64,000 nucleotides of DNA from JAQGMJ01 sp036498945 (GCA_036498945.1 DASYEQ010000140.1:1-64000); one strand, 5' to 3'. Counted from the first letter of the stretch, positions 42,423-50,953 are shown. Notes: generated by a model not told the origin, from the letters alone. Numbers and translations are program-made.

Positions 42423-43130
42423 TTAGGCCTTAGGCCGGGTGGTGCGCTGCTCGATGCGCTTGTCGATATTCGCGGGGTGCACGATGCGCTGCACGAAAAT
42501 CCCCGGCGTGACGATGTGGTCAGGGTCGATCTCGCCCGGCTTGACCAGGTGCTCGACCTGCACCACCGTGGTATTGCCCGCCATCGCCATGATGGGGTTG
42601 AAGTTGCGCGCGGAAAGGCGGTACACCAGGTTGCCCTCGGTGTCGCCTTTCCAGGCGTGGATCACCGAGAGATCGGCGCGCAGCCCGCGCTCCATCACGT
42701 AGCGCTTGCCGTCGAACTCGCGCTCTTCCTTGCCCTGGGCGACATCGGTGCCGGCGCCGGTGCGGGTGAAAAATGCGGGAATGCCGGCGCCGCCGGCGCG
42801 GATGCGCTCGGCCAGCGTGCCCTGCGGGTTGAACTCGATCTCCAGTTCCTTCGCCAGGTACTGCTCGGCGAAGGTCTTGTTCTCGCCGACGTAGGAAGAG
42901 ATCATCTTCTTGATCTGCCGCGTTTTCAGCAGCAGGCCGAGACCGACGTCGTCGATGCCGGCGTTGTTCGACACCACGGTCAGGCCCTTCACGCCGGAAT
43001 CGCGGATCGCCTCGATCAGGACCGAGGGGATGCCGCACAGGCCGAAGCCGCCGGACATGATGGTCATGTCGTCACGCAACAGGCCGGCCAGGGCCGCCTT
43101 TGCGTCGGGATATACCTTGCTTACTGCCAT
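42423..43130 (-). CDS. scoA: 3-oxoacid CoA-transferase subunit A
   Basis: Alpha subunit, 235 residues. The N-terminus SKVYPDAKAALAGLLRDDMTI, GGFGLCGIPSVLIEAI and the CoA-binding GTDVAQGKE region match the family. Start 43130 is preceded by GGAGACTC. The frame continues up to 43439 but crosses the divergent lldD promoter. The spacing to subunit B supports cotranslation. Whether the partner acid is succinate or acetate cannot be decided from sequence. Confidence 0.95.
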   Translation of the reverse strand: MAVSKVYPDAKAALAGLLRDDMTIMSGGFGLCGIPSVLIEAIRDSGVKGLTVVSNNAGIDDVGLGLLLKTRQIKKMISSYVGENKTFAEQYLAKELEIEFNPQGTLAERIRAGGAGIPAFFTRTGAGTDVAQGKEEREFDGKRYVMERGLRADLSVIHAWKGDTEGNLVYRLSARNFNPIMAMAGNTTVVQVEHLVKPGEIDPDHIVTPGIFVQRIVHPANIDKRIEQRTTRPKA

Positions 43131-43377
43131 GTTTGAGTCTCCGTACCTCGCCTGGGCGCTGAATGTTCGTTGTGACGCGGGTAATTGGCGCCGGGATTTG
43201 CCCGCGCCCGCCAGTCTGCGCAGCTTGCGCGCGGCCGGCAAGAATGATCCGCTGATAAATTGTATCGTCTCCGGCCACCTTGTGCTGCGCTGCGCAATGG
43301 GGCGGGGCGCTGTAACATTGCGGGCTTGACAATAACGGGGACGAGGGCGGCCACCCCTGGCAGCCTGCAAGAACAGC

Positions 43378-44526
43378 ATGCCAGTCATCACCACCATCGA
43401 AGACCTGCGCGTCATGGCGCAAAAGCGCGTGCCGCGCATGTTCTACGACTACGCCGATTCCGGCTCGTGGACCGAGGGCACCTATCGCGCCAACGAGAGC
43501 GACTTCCACAAGATCCGCCTGCGCCAGCGCGTCGCCGTCAACATCGAGCAGCGCACCACCCGCACCAGGATGCTCGGCACCGATGTCGCCATGCCCGTGG
43601 CCATCGCCCCCACGGGCCTGACCGGCATGCAGCACGCCGACGGCGAGATCCTCGCCGCGCGCGCCGCCGAGAAATTCGGCATCCCCTTCACGCTTTCGAC
43701 CATGAGCATCTGCTCGATCGAGGACATCGCCGAGCATACCAAGGCGCCGTTCTGGTTCCAGCTCTACGTGATGCGCGACCGCGACTTCATCGGCCGCCTG
43801 ATCGACCGCGCCAAAGCGGCCAAGTGCGGCGCCCTGGTGCTGACGCTGGACCTGCAGGTGATCGGCCAGCGTCACAAGGATCTGAAGAACGGCCTCTCCG
43901 CCCCGCCCAAGCCCACCCTTGCCAACCTGCTGAACCTCGCCACCAAGCCCGCCTGGTGCCTGGAGATGCTGGGCACCAAGCGCCGGCAATTCGGCAACAT
44001 CGTCGGCCACGTGCAGGGCGTGAAAGACATGAGCTCGCTGTCTGACTGGACCGCCAGCCAGTTCGACCCGCGCCTGACCTGGGCCGACATTGCCTGGGTG
44101 AAGGAGCGCTGGGGCGGCAAGCTGGTGCTCAAGGGCATCCTGGATGCCGAAGACGCCAAACTCGCCGTGGCTTCCGGCGCCGATGCGCTGATCGTCAGCA
44201 ACCACGGCGGGCGGCAGCTCGACGGCGCGCCTTCCTCGATCTCCGCGCTGCCGGCGATCGTGGATGCGGTGGGCGACCAGATCGAAGTGTGGATGGACGG
44301 CGGCATCCGCTCCGGGCAGGACGTGCTCAAGGCCTGGGCCCTGGGCGCGCGCGGCACCCTGATCGGCCGCGCCTTCCTCTACGCCCTCGGCGCCATGGGC
44401 GAAGAGGGTGTGACCAAGTGCCTGCAGATCATCCACAAGGAACTGGACACCACCATGGCCTTCACCGGCCATACCGACATCCACAAGGTGGACCGCGGCA
44501 TCCTGCTCGACCTGCCCCACCTGTAG
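43378..44526 (+). CDS. lldD: FMN-dependent L-lactate dehydrogenase
   Basis: Oxidises L-lactate (or another alpha-hydroxy acid) to the keto acid, feeding the quinone pool. The 382 residues form the alpha-hydroxyacid oxidase barrel: MFYDYADSGSWTE at the start, APTGLTGMQHADGE, and the active-site His in SNHGGRQLDGAPSS (about 277-290). WMDGGIRSGQDVLKA completes the FMN phosphate site. Length suits LldD. It is divergent from the CoA-transferase operon, 247 bases apart. A general alpha-hydroxyacid (glycolate or mandelate) role is possible. Confidence 0.92.
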   Translation: MPVITTIEDLRVMAQKRVPRMFYDYADSGSWTEGTYRANESDFHKIRLRQRVAVNIEQRTTRTRMLGTDVAMPVAIAPTGLTGMQHADGEILAARAAEKFGIPFTLSTMSICSIEDIAEHTKAPFWFQLYVMRDRDFIGRLIDRAKAAKCGALVLTLDLQVIGQRHKDLKNGLSAPPKPTLANLLNLATKPAWCLEMLGTKRRQFGNIVGHVQGVKDMSSLSDWTASQFDPRLTWADIAWVKERWGGKLVLKGILDAEDAKLAVASGADALIVSNHGGRQLDGAPSSISALPAIVDAVGDQIEVWMDGGIRSGQDVLKAWALGARGTLIGRAFLYALGAMGEEGVTKCLQIIHKELDTTMAFTGHTDIHKVDRGILLDLPHL

Positions 44527-44579
44527 CCCGGCGTCGCGTGCCCGCGTGGCGACACCGCGCTTTTACACGCAAGAATGAC

Positions 44580-44607
44580 AGCCCGGCGCCAGTGCGGGGC
44601 GCCGGCT
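44580..44607 (+). terminator. stable hairpin after lldD
   Basis: AGCC(c)GGCGCC pairs with GGCGCCGGCT around a 7-base loop, a 10-bp stem with one bulge, about 55 bases after the stop. It has no T-run and could be an mRNA-end structure. Confidence 0.3.
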
Positions 44608-44728
44608 GCTGTGGCGGCGCATTGCCTGTGCCGCGCGTTATCACTTCGCCGCGCCTGCGCGGCATCGCGCCGGGGGTTCAACCGAGGCGCGCCGCCGCCC
44701 CGTTCGCCGATGCCGCGCGGCGGCTTGC

Positions 44729-45067
44729 CTACTTCGCCGGGGCCGACATGTTCCCCGGATTGTTGATGTTGCCGCCGCCCGTGGTGCCGGCGGTGCCGCT
44801 GCTGGTGCTGCCCATGGTGCCGCTGCCCGACTGCGGCGAGCTGCCGTCCGCCTGCGGCTTGCTCATCTTCGAGCTCTTGCTCTTCTTGGCTTTTTTCGCC
44901 TTCTTCGGCTTCGCCGAGGCATCGCCGCCGCTGCTGCCGGGCGCGGTGGCCGCCGGCGGCGGCGTGCCGGAGTCGGTCGAGCCGCCCTTGGTCTGCTGCG
45001 CGTAGATCGGTGCCGCCAGGGCCAGCGCCAGCAGGCCGACGCCGAATTTGTTGAGGGTATTGTTCAT
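44729..45067 (-). CDS. small secreted Ser/Gly/Lys-rich hypothetical protein
   Basis: 112 residues with a signal peptide (NNTLNKFGVGLLALALAAPIYA, cleavage before QQ). The mature part is low-complexity: a KPKKAKKAKKSKSSK basic patch, flanked by Gly/Ser/Thr-rich stretches, ending NPGNMSAPAK. No domain is recognised. A perfect GGAG site 6 bases before ATG 45067 fixes the start. Such basic, disordered exported proteins occur in betaproteobacteria, and their roles are unknown. It lies in the accessory-looking stretch and has no obvious operon partner. Confidence 0.7.
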   Translation of the reverse strand: MNNTLNKFGVGLLALALAAPIYAQQTKGGSTDSGTPPPAATAPGSSGGDASAKPKKAKKAKKSKSSKMSKPQADGSSPQSGSGTMGSTSSGTAGTTGGGNINNPGNMSAPAK

Positions 45068-45257
45068 TGCAATCTCCAATAGTCGTAGACGGCATGTGCC
45101 GTAAGCACAGGCCCAGCAAGCGGCGCGCCCGCCGAAAAAGCATGACTACGGAAAATAACGGAGGAAATGCGGCGCTGCGATCGCAAACGTGTTGCCGTCT
45201 AGCCGGTCCGGCGCTTGCCCGCATCGATGGCAATCGCGCCGTCTTCCGTTTGAAAAT

Positions 45258-45283
45258 AGGCAAGGGCAGTGACGCCCTTGCCT
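45258..45283 (-). terminator. 10-bp hairpin, terminator-like on the minus strand
   Basis: AGGCAAGGGC / GCCCTTGCCT around the 6-base loop AGTGAC. On the minus strand it is followed by ATTTTC. No minus-strand gene ends just upstream of it. Confidence 0.4.
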
Positions 45284-45343
45284 GGCCTGCCATGCAGGCT
45301 GCTCCAGATCAACGCCGGACGCGATGCCGGCCGCAAAACCATC

Positions 45344-45380
45344 GACCCATCACCCACGACCCATCACCCACGACCCATCA
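45344..45380 (+). repeat. 14-base tandem repeat, 2.6 copies
   Basis: Unit GACCCATCACCCAC starts at 45344, 45358 and 45372; the third copy breaks down after 10 bases. Confidence 0.8.
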
Positions 45381-45775
45381 CTATCACCACTCATCATCAA
45401 CAAACCACGACCCAATCCCATGCCCCGCAAGGCCCGCGCCCCGAAGCCATCCATCCGGCGTTCGTCCAAAGGCTGCGGTGATTTAAAGATACACGAAGTC
45501 CTCAACCAAGTTTGGTTGAATTTCAAGCGGAAAAATATGGAGGAAATGCTTGTTAAATCAATGTGATGTTGGTGGTCGCGCCTAAAGTATAGGCAATCAA
45601 ATTGCGCACATGGCTATCGGTAACACACACGTGTTCGCGCAAGCTGCGTATCTTTGAAAACACTGGAGGACGCTTTCTTCCCCGTGACCGGAAGACGCCG
45701 GCTCCCAGTGGCGGGCATGCACGCGCCGCAGTGCAGGCAATCGACACACCCCACTGCGGGAAGCGCAGTGCCTGC

Positions 45776-45805
45776 AAAGAAGACGCACTCAAAGAAGACG
45801 CACTG
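45776..45805 (+). repeat. 15-base direct duplication upstream of HTH gene
   Basis: Two adjacent copies (45776-45790 and 45791-45805) differ at the last base only. They end about 25 bases before the HTH gene's ATG. Confidence 0.75.
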
Positions 45806-45830
45806 GAAACAAATAACAGGAAACAGATAA

Positions 45831-46328
45831 ATGAAAGAAGCAGACCAGCCTGCCGTTGCGGCGGGCACGCTTGCACGCGGGCACGCGTCCAAAAACCACG
45901 GCGACCTCGCAGCGAGGTGGGGGGAAAGAATCTTCTCCCAGGGTTTCACTGCCGTACCGAATGTATTGCTCGACGGCATGGGCGCCCTGGACTTGACGCC
46001 CACCGACCTGACGGTGCTCACCCACCTGCTCAAATTCTGGTGGACTGCCGACGAGATGCCGTTTCCCTCGAAACGCCGCCTCGCGCAGGACATCGGCTGC
46101 GGCGAAAAGACCATCCAGAAGACCATCGCCCGCCTGGAAAAGCGCGGCGCGGTGAAGCGCATCATGCGCAAGCGCGCCAGCGACCGCAACGAATCGAATA
46201 TCTACAACCTATGGCCGCTGCTCGACCTGCTGGAAGCCCACCTGGCCCAGGAGCGCGAACGCCGTTTGCGCGAGGAGGCGGGCAGGAAAGCGGCACAGCC
46301 GGTTGCACGTGCTGCCGCCCACGCGTAA
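45831..46328 (+). CDS. helix-turn-helix protein, replication-initiator-like
   Basis: 165-residue DNA-binding protein. The core WGERIFSQGFTAVPNVLLDG, DLTPTDLTVLTHLLKFWW and PSKRRLAQDIGCGEKTIQK is the winged-helix fold typical of helix-turn-helix proteins on plasmids, ICEs and phages. Some of these act in replication initiation. A charged C-terminal helix follows. A basic linker (RIMRKRASDRNESNIYNLW) completes the wing. No relaxase, integrase or partition gene lies nearby. GGAAACAG is a moderate ribosome site. It is probably a remnant of a mobile element, or a regulator derived from one. Confidence 0.72.
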   Translation: MKEADQPAVAAGTLARGHASKNHGDLAARWGERIFSQGFTAVPNVLLDGMGALDLTPTDLTVLTHLLKFWWTADEMPFPSKRRLAQDIGCGEKTIQKTIARLEKRGAVKRIMRKRASDRNESNIYNLWPLLDLLEAHLAQERERRLREEAGRKAAQPVARAAAHA

Positions 46329-46429
46329 GCAGTACCCGCCGGCACAAATCATCCTGGAGCGCGCGTGCCGGCCAGAAGTGGCCGCCGCCGCGCGCCTGCG
46401 TCCCTGAACAACTCGAAAGACGGCCAAAA

Positions 46430-46807
46430 ATGACCGATACACCCGCTCACGATCCCAATCCTTCCCCATGCCCCCGCCTGGTCGCCCAGCGCATCCGCAT
46501 GCACCGGGCCAAACTTGGCCTCACCCAGGCGCAGGCGGCGGCCAAATCCGGCCTGCCGCTGCGTACCTACCGCCGCTTCGAATCCTCCGGCTGCGGCAAC
46601 GTGCAGACGCTCTACGCCGTCGCCGCCGCCTTCGGCCGCGCGAAAATCATCGAACACATGTTCGGCACGCCCACGGAGCACATCGTGCGCAGCCCCGCAC
46701 CGGCGCCGCCCGTGACGCGGCCGGCGCCCGCCGCGGAGGAGGATTCGATACTGATGCGCACGCGCCGCGGCGGGCTATATTCGAGCAGCCCGCGGCGCGC
46801 GATCTGA
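46430..46807 (+). CDS. XRE-family transcriptional regulator
   Basis: 125-residue HTH_3 protein. The helix-turn-helix lies at about 22-75: RIRMHRAKLGLTQAQAAAKSG, RTYRRFESSG and NVQTLYAVAAAFGR. The layout resembles HipB-like antitoxin regulators. A flexible Pro/Ala-rich C-terminus and RRGGLYSSSPRRA follow. No HipA toxin gene is next to it. It begins about 100 bases after the replication-like HTH gene, same strand. Its target is unknown. Confidence 0.82.
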   Translation: MTDTPAHDPNPSPCPRLVAQRIRMHRAKLGLTQAQAAAKSGLPLRTYRRFESSGCGNVQTLYAVAAAFGRAKIIEHMFGTPTEHIVRSPAPAPPVTRPAPAAEEDSILMRTRRGGLYSSSPRRAI

Positions 46808-46905
46808 GGTTCGCGAAGACAGGCTCGCCACCTCCAGGAATTGCGCGGCGCTTGAGGATCGCTTTTCGGTTCGGCTACACTCGCTTCACCGAAACAAAAA
46901 GAAGA

Positions 46906-47514
46906 ATGCCAATGTCAAGTTTCGCGCAACGAGAGCCTGAACAGCCCCGCGGCGGCGTTGCCCGGGCTGGCGGCGTTGAACCCCGGGAATCCGGTGCCCC
47001 CGCCTTGCCGCCGGCGCTTGAAAAGGCAGTCTATAAAACGTACCGGGGCCCGGTGCTGCGGCGCTTTCTGCCGGGTTGCCTTTTTTTCATGGTGATCCCG
47101 CTGCTGCTGCAGGCGGCGAGCATCATCCGGCGCGGCTCCTACCTGGTGGCGGCCCTGCCGCTGGGTTACGCGGCCCTGATCCTGCTCGTACTGTTTTTTT
47201 CGCGAGTGCCCGGCATATGCAGTCTGGCCCGGGATGTGGCCCTGCCGCCGCGCCCCGGCGAGGCGGCGGACCGCCACTACCGGCGCATCGGGCGCGCCTG
47301 CCTGTTTGTCGGCCTGTTGCTGACGGCAGCCACTTTCTTCGGCCTGCCGTGGCTCTACCGGCACGGCCTGGAGCGCGGCAGCCAGCCGCTGCTTGAAGTC
47401 GTGCTGATGGTCCCGTCGCCCCTGATCGGCATTACGCTGACATTCTGGGGGCTGGGAAAAATAATCAAGGGCGCGCCGGATAAGGACGAGTCCGAAAAGG
47501 TGCCGCACCAATAA
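46906..47514 (+). CDS. hypothetical membrane protein
   Basis: 202-residue protein of unknown family. A Glu/Arg/Gly/Pro-rich cytosolic N-terminus (about 45 residues) is followed by four hydrophobic segments: about 58-76, 86-105, 128-150 and 167-190. A basic patch separates the first pair from the second. The start at 46906 or 46912 (both Met) cannot be separated; AAGAAG suits the second. It precedes another membrane protein by 45 bases. Transport or envelope roles are possible but unsupported. Confidence 0.6.
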   Translation: MPMSSFAQREPEQPRGGVARAGGVEPRESGAPALPPALEKAVYKTYRGPVLRRFLPGCLFFMVIPLLLQAASIIRRGSYLVAALPLGYAALILLVLFFSRVPGICSLARDVALPPRPGEAADRHYRRIGRACLFVGLLLTAATFFGLPWLYRHGLERGSQPLLEVVLMVPSPLIGITLTFWGLGKIIKGAPDKDESEKVPHQ

Positions 47515-47559
47515 GCCAGGGGTCTCGATGATGACGTTCCCGCCGGATGGCGTAGTCGC

Positions 47560-48777
47560 ATGAACCTCTGCCCGAATTGCGGAAGCCGCGTGCCGACGGG
47601 CACCCACGCCTGTCCCGGCTGCGCGGGGCGCTTCGGCTTCGTGCCCGAGGCGAACACCGAGCCGCGCCAGCCGGAGCAGGAGGAGGGCAAGGTCGCCGGC
47701 ATCCTGGTGGTGCTGCTGGGGATGATCTTGTGCATCGTCCCGGTGGGGCAAGGCTGGCGTGCGGCGCTGGCCTGGGGCGGCCCGCCGGCGCGGGGGCATA
47801 CGGGGGCGGCCTTCGAAGTGGGAGCCTGGCTGCCGGTGTCGTTCTTCGCCTTCGGCGCGATCGCCCTGATTGTCGCGGGCGCCCTCACGGCGATCTCGCG
47901 GCCGCTGCAATCCGGCGCGGCGTGGGCGCGGCTTTCGCCCCGCGAACGCGGGCGCCATCTTCTCAAGGCCGTGGACGCGCGGGAAAGCGTGCTGCGCTTT
48001 GGCTGGTGGCTCACGCTGCTGCTGTTTGGCGGCTATCTGCTTTGCTCGATGCCCTTCTGGTGGACCGATGTGCGCCTGGGACGCGTGGAGCCCTGGCTGC
48101 CGGCGGTGCCGGCGGCACTGGCGCTATGGGTGTGCGCGCATCTGCTGCTGGGCCGGGCGACGCGGTTCGCGCCGGCGCGCGAGCCGGGCTACTCGCTAAT
48201 GAAGCGGCGCTGGGTGGTGCACGAACGCAAACCGTGGATCGAACTGGCCGTGCTTGCCGGTGTGCCGTGGATGATCTGGACACAGTTCGACCGCATCCGC
48301 CAGGCCACGCTCAAGGAGGTGCTGGAACTCTTCGCCCTGGTGATGCTGCTGGGTTTCATCCTGCCTGATGTGGTCGGGCGCCTGCTGCGCCTGTTCCAGC
48401 GCGGACGCTGCACGGTGATCCTCGAGCGCGCACCTGGGGCACAGGACGTCAGCGGCCTGGTCAAGCGCCTGCCCGAATGGCTGTTCGGCGGCGGCGGCGA
48501 GGCGCGGATGACGGTGGAAATCCGCATTCTCGAAGAGGGCCGGGTTGAGCCGCGCCGCCTCGGGCCGGTAGCGGTGCAGGCGCACGCCGCCAGCCGCACC
48601 GGCACCTTCACCCTGCCCGCCGCGCTGCTGCGCGAATGCGCGGAGGCGACAGGCAACAACCTCGGCTACCGCCTGTGGTTCAGCCTGCGGGACGCACCGC
48701 CGGCGCACGGCGAATGGCTGCCGTTGCCGCCGGCAACCGTGTATGCGGTGGCGGACAGCGTGACGGAGGGAAGGTAG
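47560..48777 (+). CDS. zinc-ribbon multi-pass membrane protein
   Basis: 405 residues. The N-terminus is a short zinc ribbon (CPNCGSRVPTGTHACPGCAG, residues 4-23) as found in several unrelated membrane proteins. About six transmembrane segments follow (near 43-62, 85-107, 146-165, 180-196, 225-243, 255-275). The C-terminal 120 residues are soluble and beta-rich with no recognised fold. It starts 45 bases after the preceding membrane gene. The function is unknown; the ribbon may be regulatory. Confidence 0.75.
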   Translation: MNLCPNCGSRVPTGTHACPGCAGRFGFVPEANTEPRQPEQEEGKVAGILVVLLGMILCIVPVGQGWRAALAWGGPPARGHTGAAFEVGAWLPVSFFAFGAIALIVAGALTAISRPLQSGAAWARLSPRERGRHLLKAVDARESVLRFGWWLTLLLFGGYLLCSMPFWWTDVRLGRVEPWLPAVPAALALWVCAHLLLGRATRFAPAREPGYSLMKRRWVVHERKPWIELAVLAGVPWMIWTQFDRIRQATLKEVLELFALVMLLGFILPDVVGRLLRLFQRGRCTVILERAPGAQDVSGLVKRLPEWLFGGGGEARMTVEIRILEEGRVEPRRLGPVAVQAHAASRTGTFTLPAALLRECAEATGNNLGYRLWFSLRDAPPAHGEWLPLPPATVYAVADSVTEGR

Positions 48778-48930
48778 CCGGGGATCGGCGCGTTGACGGT
48801 TTGGCCCAGGTTATCTCGCCGCAGGTCGATTGCACGAATGCGCCTACAGGAATTTCGGCAGCGCCCCGACAGCCATGGCGCCCGCGGAAATCGACCATGG
48901 GTTTCCAGACATCATGTGGAAGCAGGCGTC

Positions 48931-49380
48931 ATGCCGAGCAGTGATCCCGAAGCGGGCGACAAGAAGGCTCTTACGCTGGAGCGGCGCTTCGCGCAGATGT
49001 CGCGCGTGGCTTCGCGCTGGGCGGGGCATCCGTGGGCGTTTTTATGCGCGGCCGCGCTGGTGGCCGGCTGGCTGATCACCGGGCCGGTGTTTCACTATAG
49101 CGATACGTGGCAACTGGTGATCAACACCGGCACCACCATCATCACCTTCCTGATGGTGTTCCTGATCCAGAACAGCCAGAACCGCGATTCGGAGGAGATC
49201 ATGCTCAAGCTCAACGAGCTGATCCGCGCGCGCGACGAGGCGCGCAACGAAATGCTGTGCCTCGAAGAGCTGGATGAAAAAGACCTGAAGCGGTTGCGCG
49301 AGACGTACAGCCGGCTGGGTTCGCGGTCGCGCGAAGACGCACCGGGCGCGGACGGGAAAAGCCGCGTGGCGGCGGAGTGA
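48931..49380 (+). CDS. low-affinity iron permease family protein
   Basis: 149-residue protein of the PF04120 family, named after fungal Fet4-like permeases. Two hydrophobic helices (about 40-56 and 66-88, the second with VINTGTTIITFLMVFLIQNSQNRDSE) and the conserved helix ending EEIMLKLNELIRARDEARN match bacterial members. Bacterial members are short and have not been shown to carry iron, so the name is only a family label. ATG 48931 was chosen; the frame reaches 48793 but without similarity. Next to it on the same strand is arsC. Confidence 0.8.
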   Translation: MPSSDPEAGDKKALTLERRFAQMSRVASRWAGHPWAFLCAAALVAGWLITGPVFHYSDTWQLVINTGTTIITFLMVFLIQNSQNRDSEEIMLKLNELIRARDEARNEMLCLEELDEKDLKRLRETYSRLGSRSREDAPGADGKSRVAAE

Positions 49381-49458
49381 CCATCGGGGTGGAGGGCGCG
49401 GGGCAAGCGCGGGAAGGTGAGAAAATAACCGCCACGTCATTCACGCGGATGTTCAGGC

Positions 49459-49824
49459 ATGGAAAAATTCACCATCTATCACAACCCCAATTGCAGCACC
49501 TCGCGCAACGTGCTGGCGCTGCTGCGCGAGCGCGGCGTCGAGCCCGAGGTGATCGAGTATCTGAAGACGCCGCCTTCGCGCGAGACGCTGCTGAAACTCG
49601 CGAAGGACATGGGCCTCACGGTGCGCGAACTGCTGCGCCGCAAGGGTACGCCGTACGACGAGCTTGGGCTGGATGATCCGAAATTCGGCGACGAGGAACT
49701 GATCGCGCAGGTGCTGGCCCATCCGATCCTGATGCAGCGGCCGATCGTGGTGTCGCCCGCCGGCACGAAGATGTGCCGCCCCTCCGAGACGGTGCTGGAG
49801 TTGCTGCCGCCGGCCCAGGGCTGA
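49459..49824 (+). CDS. arsC: arsenate reductase, glutaredoxin-dependent
   Basis: 121-residue ArsC of the thioredoxin-fold, glutaredoxin-dependent type. The catalytic cysteine is in NPNCSTSRN (residues 9-17). The Arg residues of the oxyanion site occur in RPSE, and PILMQRPIVV is the strand with the cis-Pro. Reduces arsenate to arsenite for export. Other arsenic genes are absent, so a general thiol-reductase role (as in YffB relatives) is also possible. It is followed after 4 bases by a DUF1810 gene. Confidence 0.92.
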   Translation: MEKFTIYHNPNCSTSRNVLALLRERGVEPEVIEYLKTPPSRETLLKLAKDMGLTVRELLRRKGTPYDELGLDDPKFGDEELIAQVLAHPILMQRPIVVSPAGTKMCRPSETVLELLPPAQG

Positions 49825-49828
49825 AGCG

Positions 49829-50275
49829 ATGACCGGCGCGGCGCATGAGCTGGAGCGCTTTGTCGAGGCGCAGGCAGGCAGTTACGCGCAGGCGCTGGCG
49901 GAGTTGCGGGCCGGCAGCAAGCGCTCGCACTGGATCTGGTATGTGCTGCCGCAGGTGCAGGGCCTGGGCATGAGCGGCATGTCGCGGCGCTATGGCATCG
50001 CCTCGCTCGACGAAGCGCGGGCCTACCTGGCGCATCCCGTGCTGGGGCCGCGGCTGCTCGAGTGCGTGCAGGCGATGAATGCGCATCGCGAAGAGGAGCG
50101 CGGGCCGTCGGCCGAAGAGATTCTCGGCGGCATCGACGCGCGGAAGTTTCGCTCCTGCCTCACGCTCTTCATCGCCGCCGGCGGAGAGGATGCGGTATTC
50201 GGCGAGGCGCTGCGCCGGTATTACGGCGGCGCGGCGGATCAGGCGACGCTGGAGATTCTCAAGCGGCAGGGTTGA
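49829..50275 (+). CDS. DUF1810 family protein
   Basis: 148-residue soluble protein of the DUF1810 family, function unknown. The core AELRAGSKRSHWIWYVLPQVQGLGMS and the later SCLTLFIAAGG plus FGEALRRYYGG are conserved in the family. It starts 4 bases after arsC and is likely cotranscribed. DUF1810 proteins have been grouped with ADP-ribose-related hydrolases by fold, but that is weak. Confidence 0.85.
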   Translation: MTGAAHELERFVEAQAGSYAQALAELRAGSKRSHWIWYVLPQVQGLGMSGMSRRYGIASLDEARAYLAHPVLGPRLLECVQAMNAHREEERGPSAEEILGGIDARKFRSCLTLFIAAGGEDAVFGEALRRYYGGAADQATLEILKRQG

Positions 50276-50440
50276 GGGCAGGCCCGCGTTGCGGCCGCGC
50301 CGCCTGGGAGGCTGCGCGGCATGCATGTGCGTGATTGCCGACGCGTAGGAAAACTCCCACAGCAGTTCGCGCGCCGCGCCGCTGGCGCGCGCGGCGGGGC
50401 GCGCTACATTGGCAGCGTCACCCTTGCGTGGGAGCCTGTC

Positions 50441-50953
50441 ATGCGTGCTGCGATCCAATCCGGTTTTCGTCCCCAACGCCGCGGCCTGGTGGCGCTGGCT
50501 TCGGCCCTGCTGCTGGTGTGCTCTGGCGCGTGGGCGTACGAGGGGCGGGTGGTGAAGGTGATCAACGGCGATACGGTGGTAGTGGCCGCGCAGGGCAAGC
50601 AGAGCACGCTGCGCTTAGCCGAGATCGCGGCGCCGAAGCCGGGGCAGGCGTTCAGCGACGAGGCGCGGCGCGCGCTGGCGGGGCTATGCATGAATGCGCC
50701 GGTGCAGGTGACGCCGCTGGATGATCCCTACGGCAACGCGGTGGCGCGCGTGACGTGCCAGGGGCGCGACGCCGGCGAGGCGCAGGTGCGGGGCGGCATG
50801 GCGTGGGTGTTCCGGGAGTTCTCGCAGAACCCGGGGCCGCTGTACCAGATGGAGCAGGACGCGCAGGCGGCCAAGCGCGGGCTGTGGGCCGAGGCGGCGC
50901 CGCAGCCGCCGTGGGAATTCGGCAAGCGCGACCGCGATAGCGCGCGGCGCTGA
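50441..50953 (+). CDS. secreted SNase-fold protein, probably catalytically degenerate
   Basis: 170-residue protein with a signal peptide (ending VCSGAWA) and a staphylococcal-nuclease (SNase) domain. VVKVINGDTVVV and LRLAEIAAPKPG align with the nuclease core. Against S. aureus nuclease, Arg35 is kept, but Asp40, Glu43 and Arg87 align with Ala, Lys and Asn (IAAPK, PYGNAVA). These residues bind calcium or act in catalysis. The fold therefore appears to persist without normal nuclease activity. ATG 50441 is preceded by GGGAG. It could have become a binding protein. Confidence 0.8.
   Translation: MRAAIQSGFRPQRRGLVALASALLLVCSGAWAYEGRVVKVINGDTVVVAAQGKQSTLRLAEIAAPKPGQAFSDEARRALAGLCMNAPVQVTPLDDPYGNAVARVTCQGRDAGEAQVRGGMAWVFREFSQNPGPLYQMEQDAQAAKRGLWAEAAPQPPWEFGKRDRDSARR

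Larger units (their letters stand above)
45068..45830. other. gene-poor stretch with short repeats (763 bases)
   Basis: Lower in GC than the surroundings and without a gene I can support. It contains a 10-bp stem hairpin at 45258-45283, a 14-base tandem repeat at 45344-45380, an inverted repeat CAACCAA / TTGGTTG near 45503-45518, and a hairpin CACTGCG / CGCAGTG near 45752-45770. A 15-base duplication lies just before the next gene. A 48-codon frame (45420-45566) exists but has no ribosome site. It looks like the edge of a mobile or decayed segment. Confidence 0.5.

Noticed and set aside
44729..45067. H-NS or histone-like DNA-binding protein because of the Lys/Ala-rich patch
   Set aside because: A signal peptide precedes it, so it is exported. 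The basic stretch is short and low-complexity.
45420..45566. 48-codon frame in the repeat-rich gap
   Set aside because: No ribosome site and no similarity; it starts inside low-complexity DNA.
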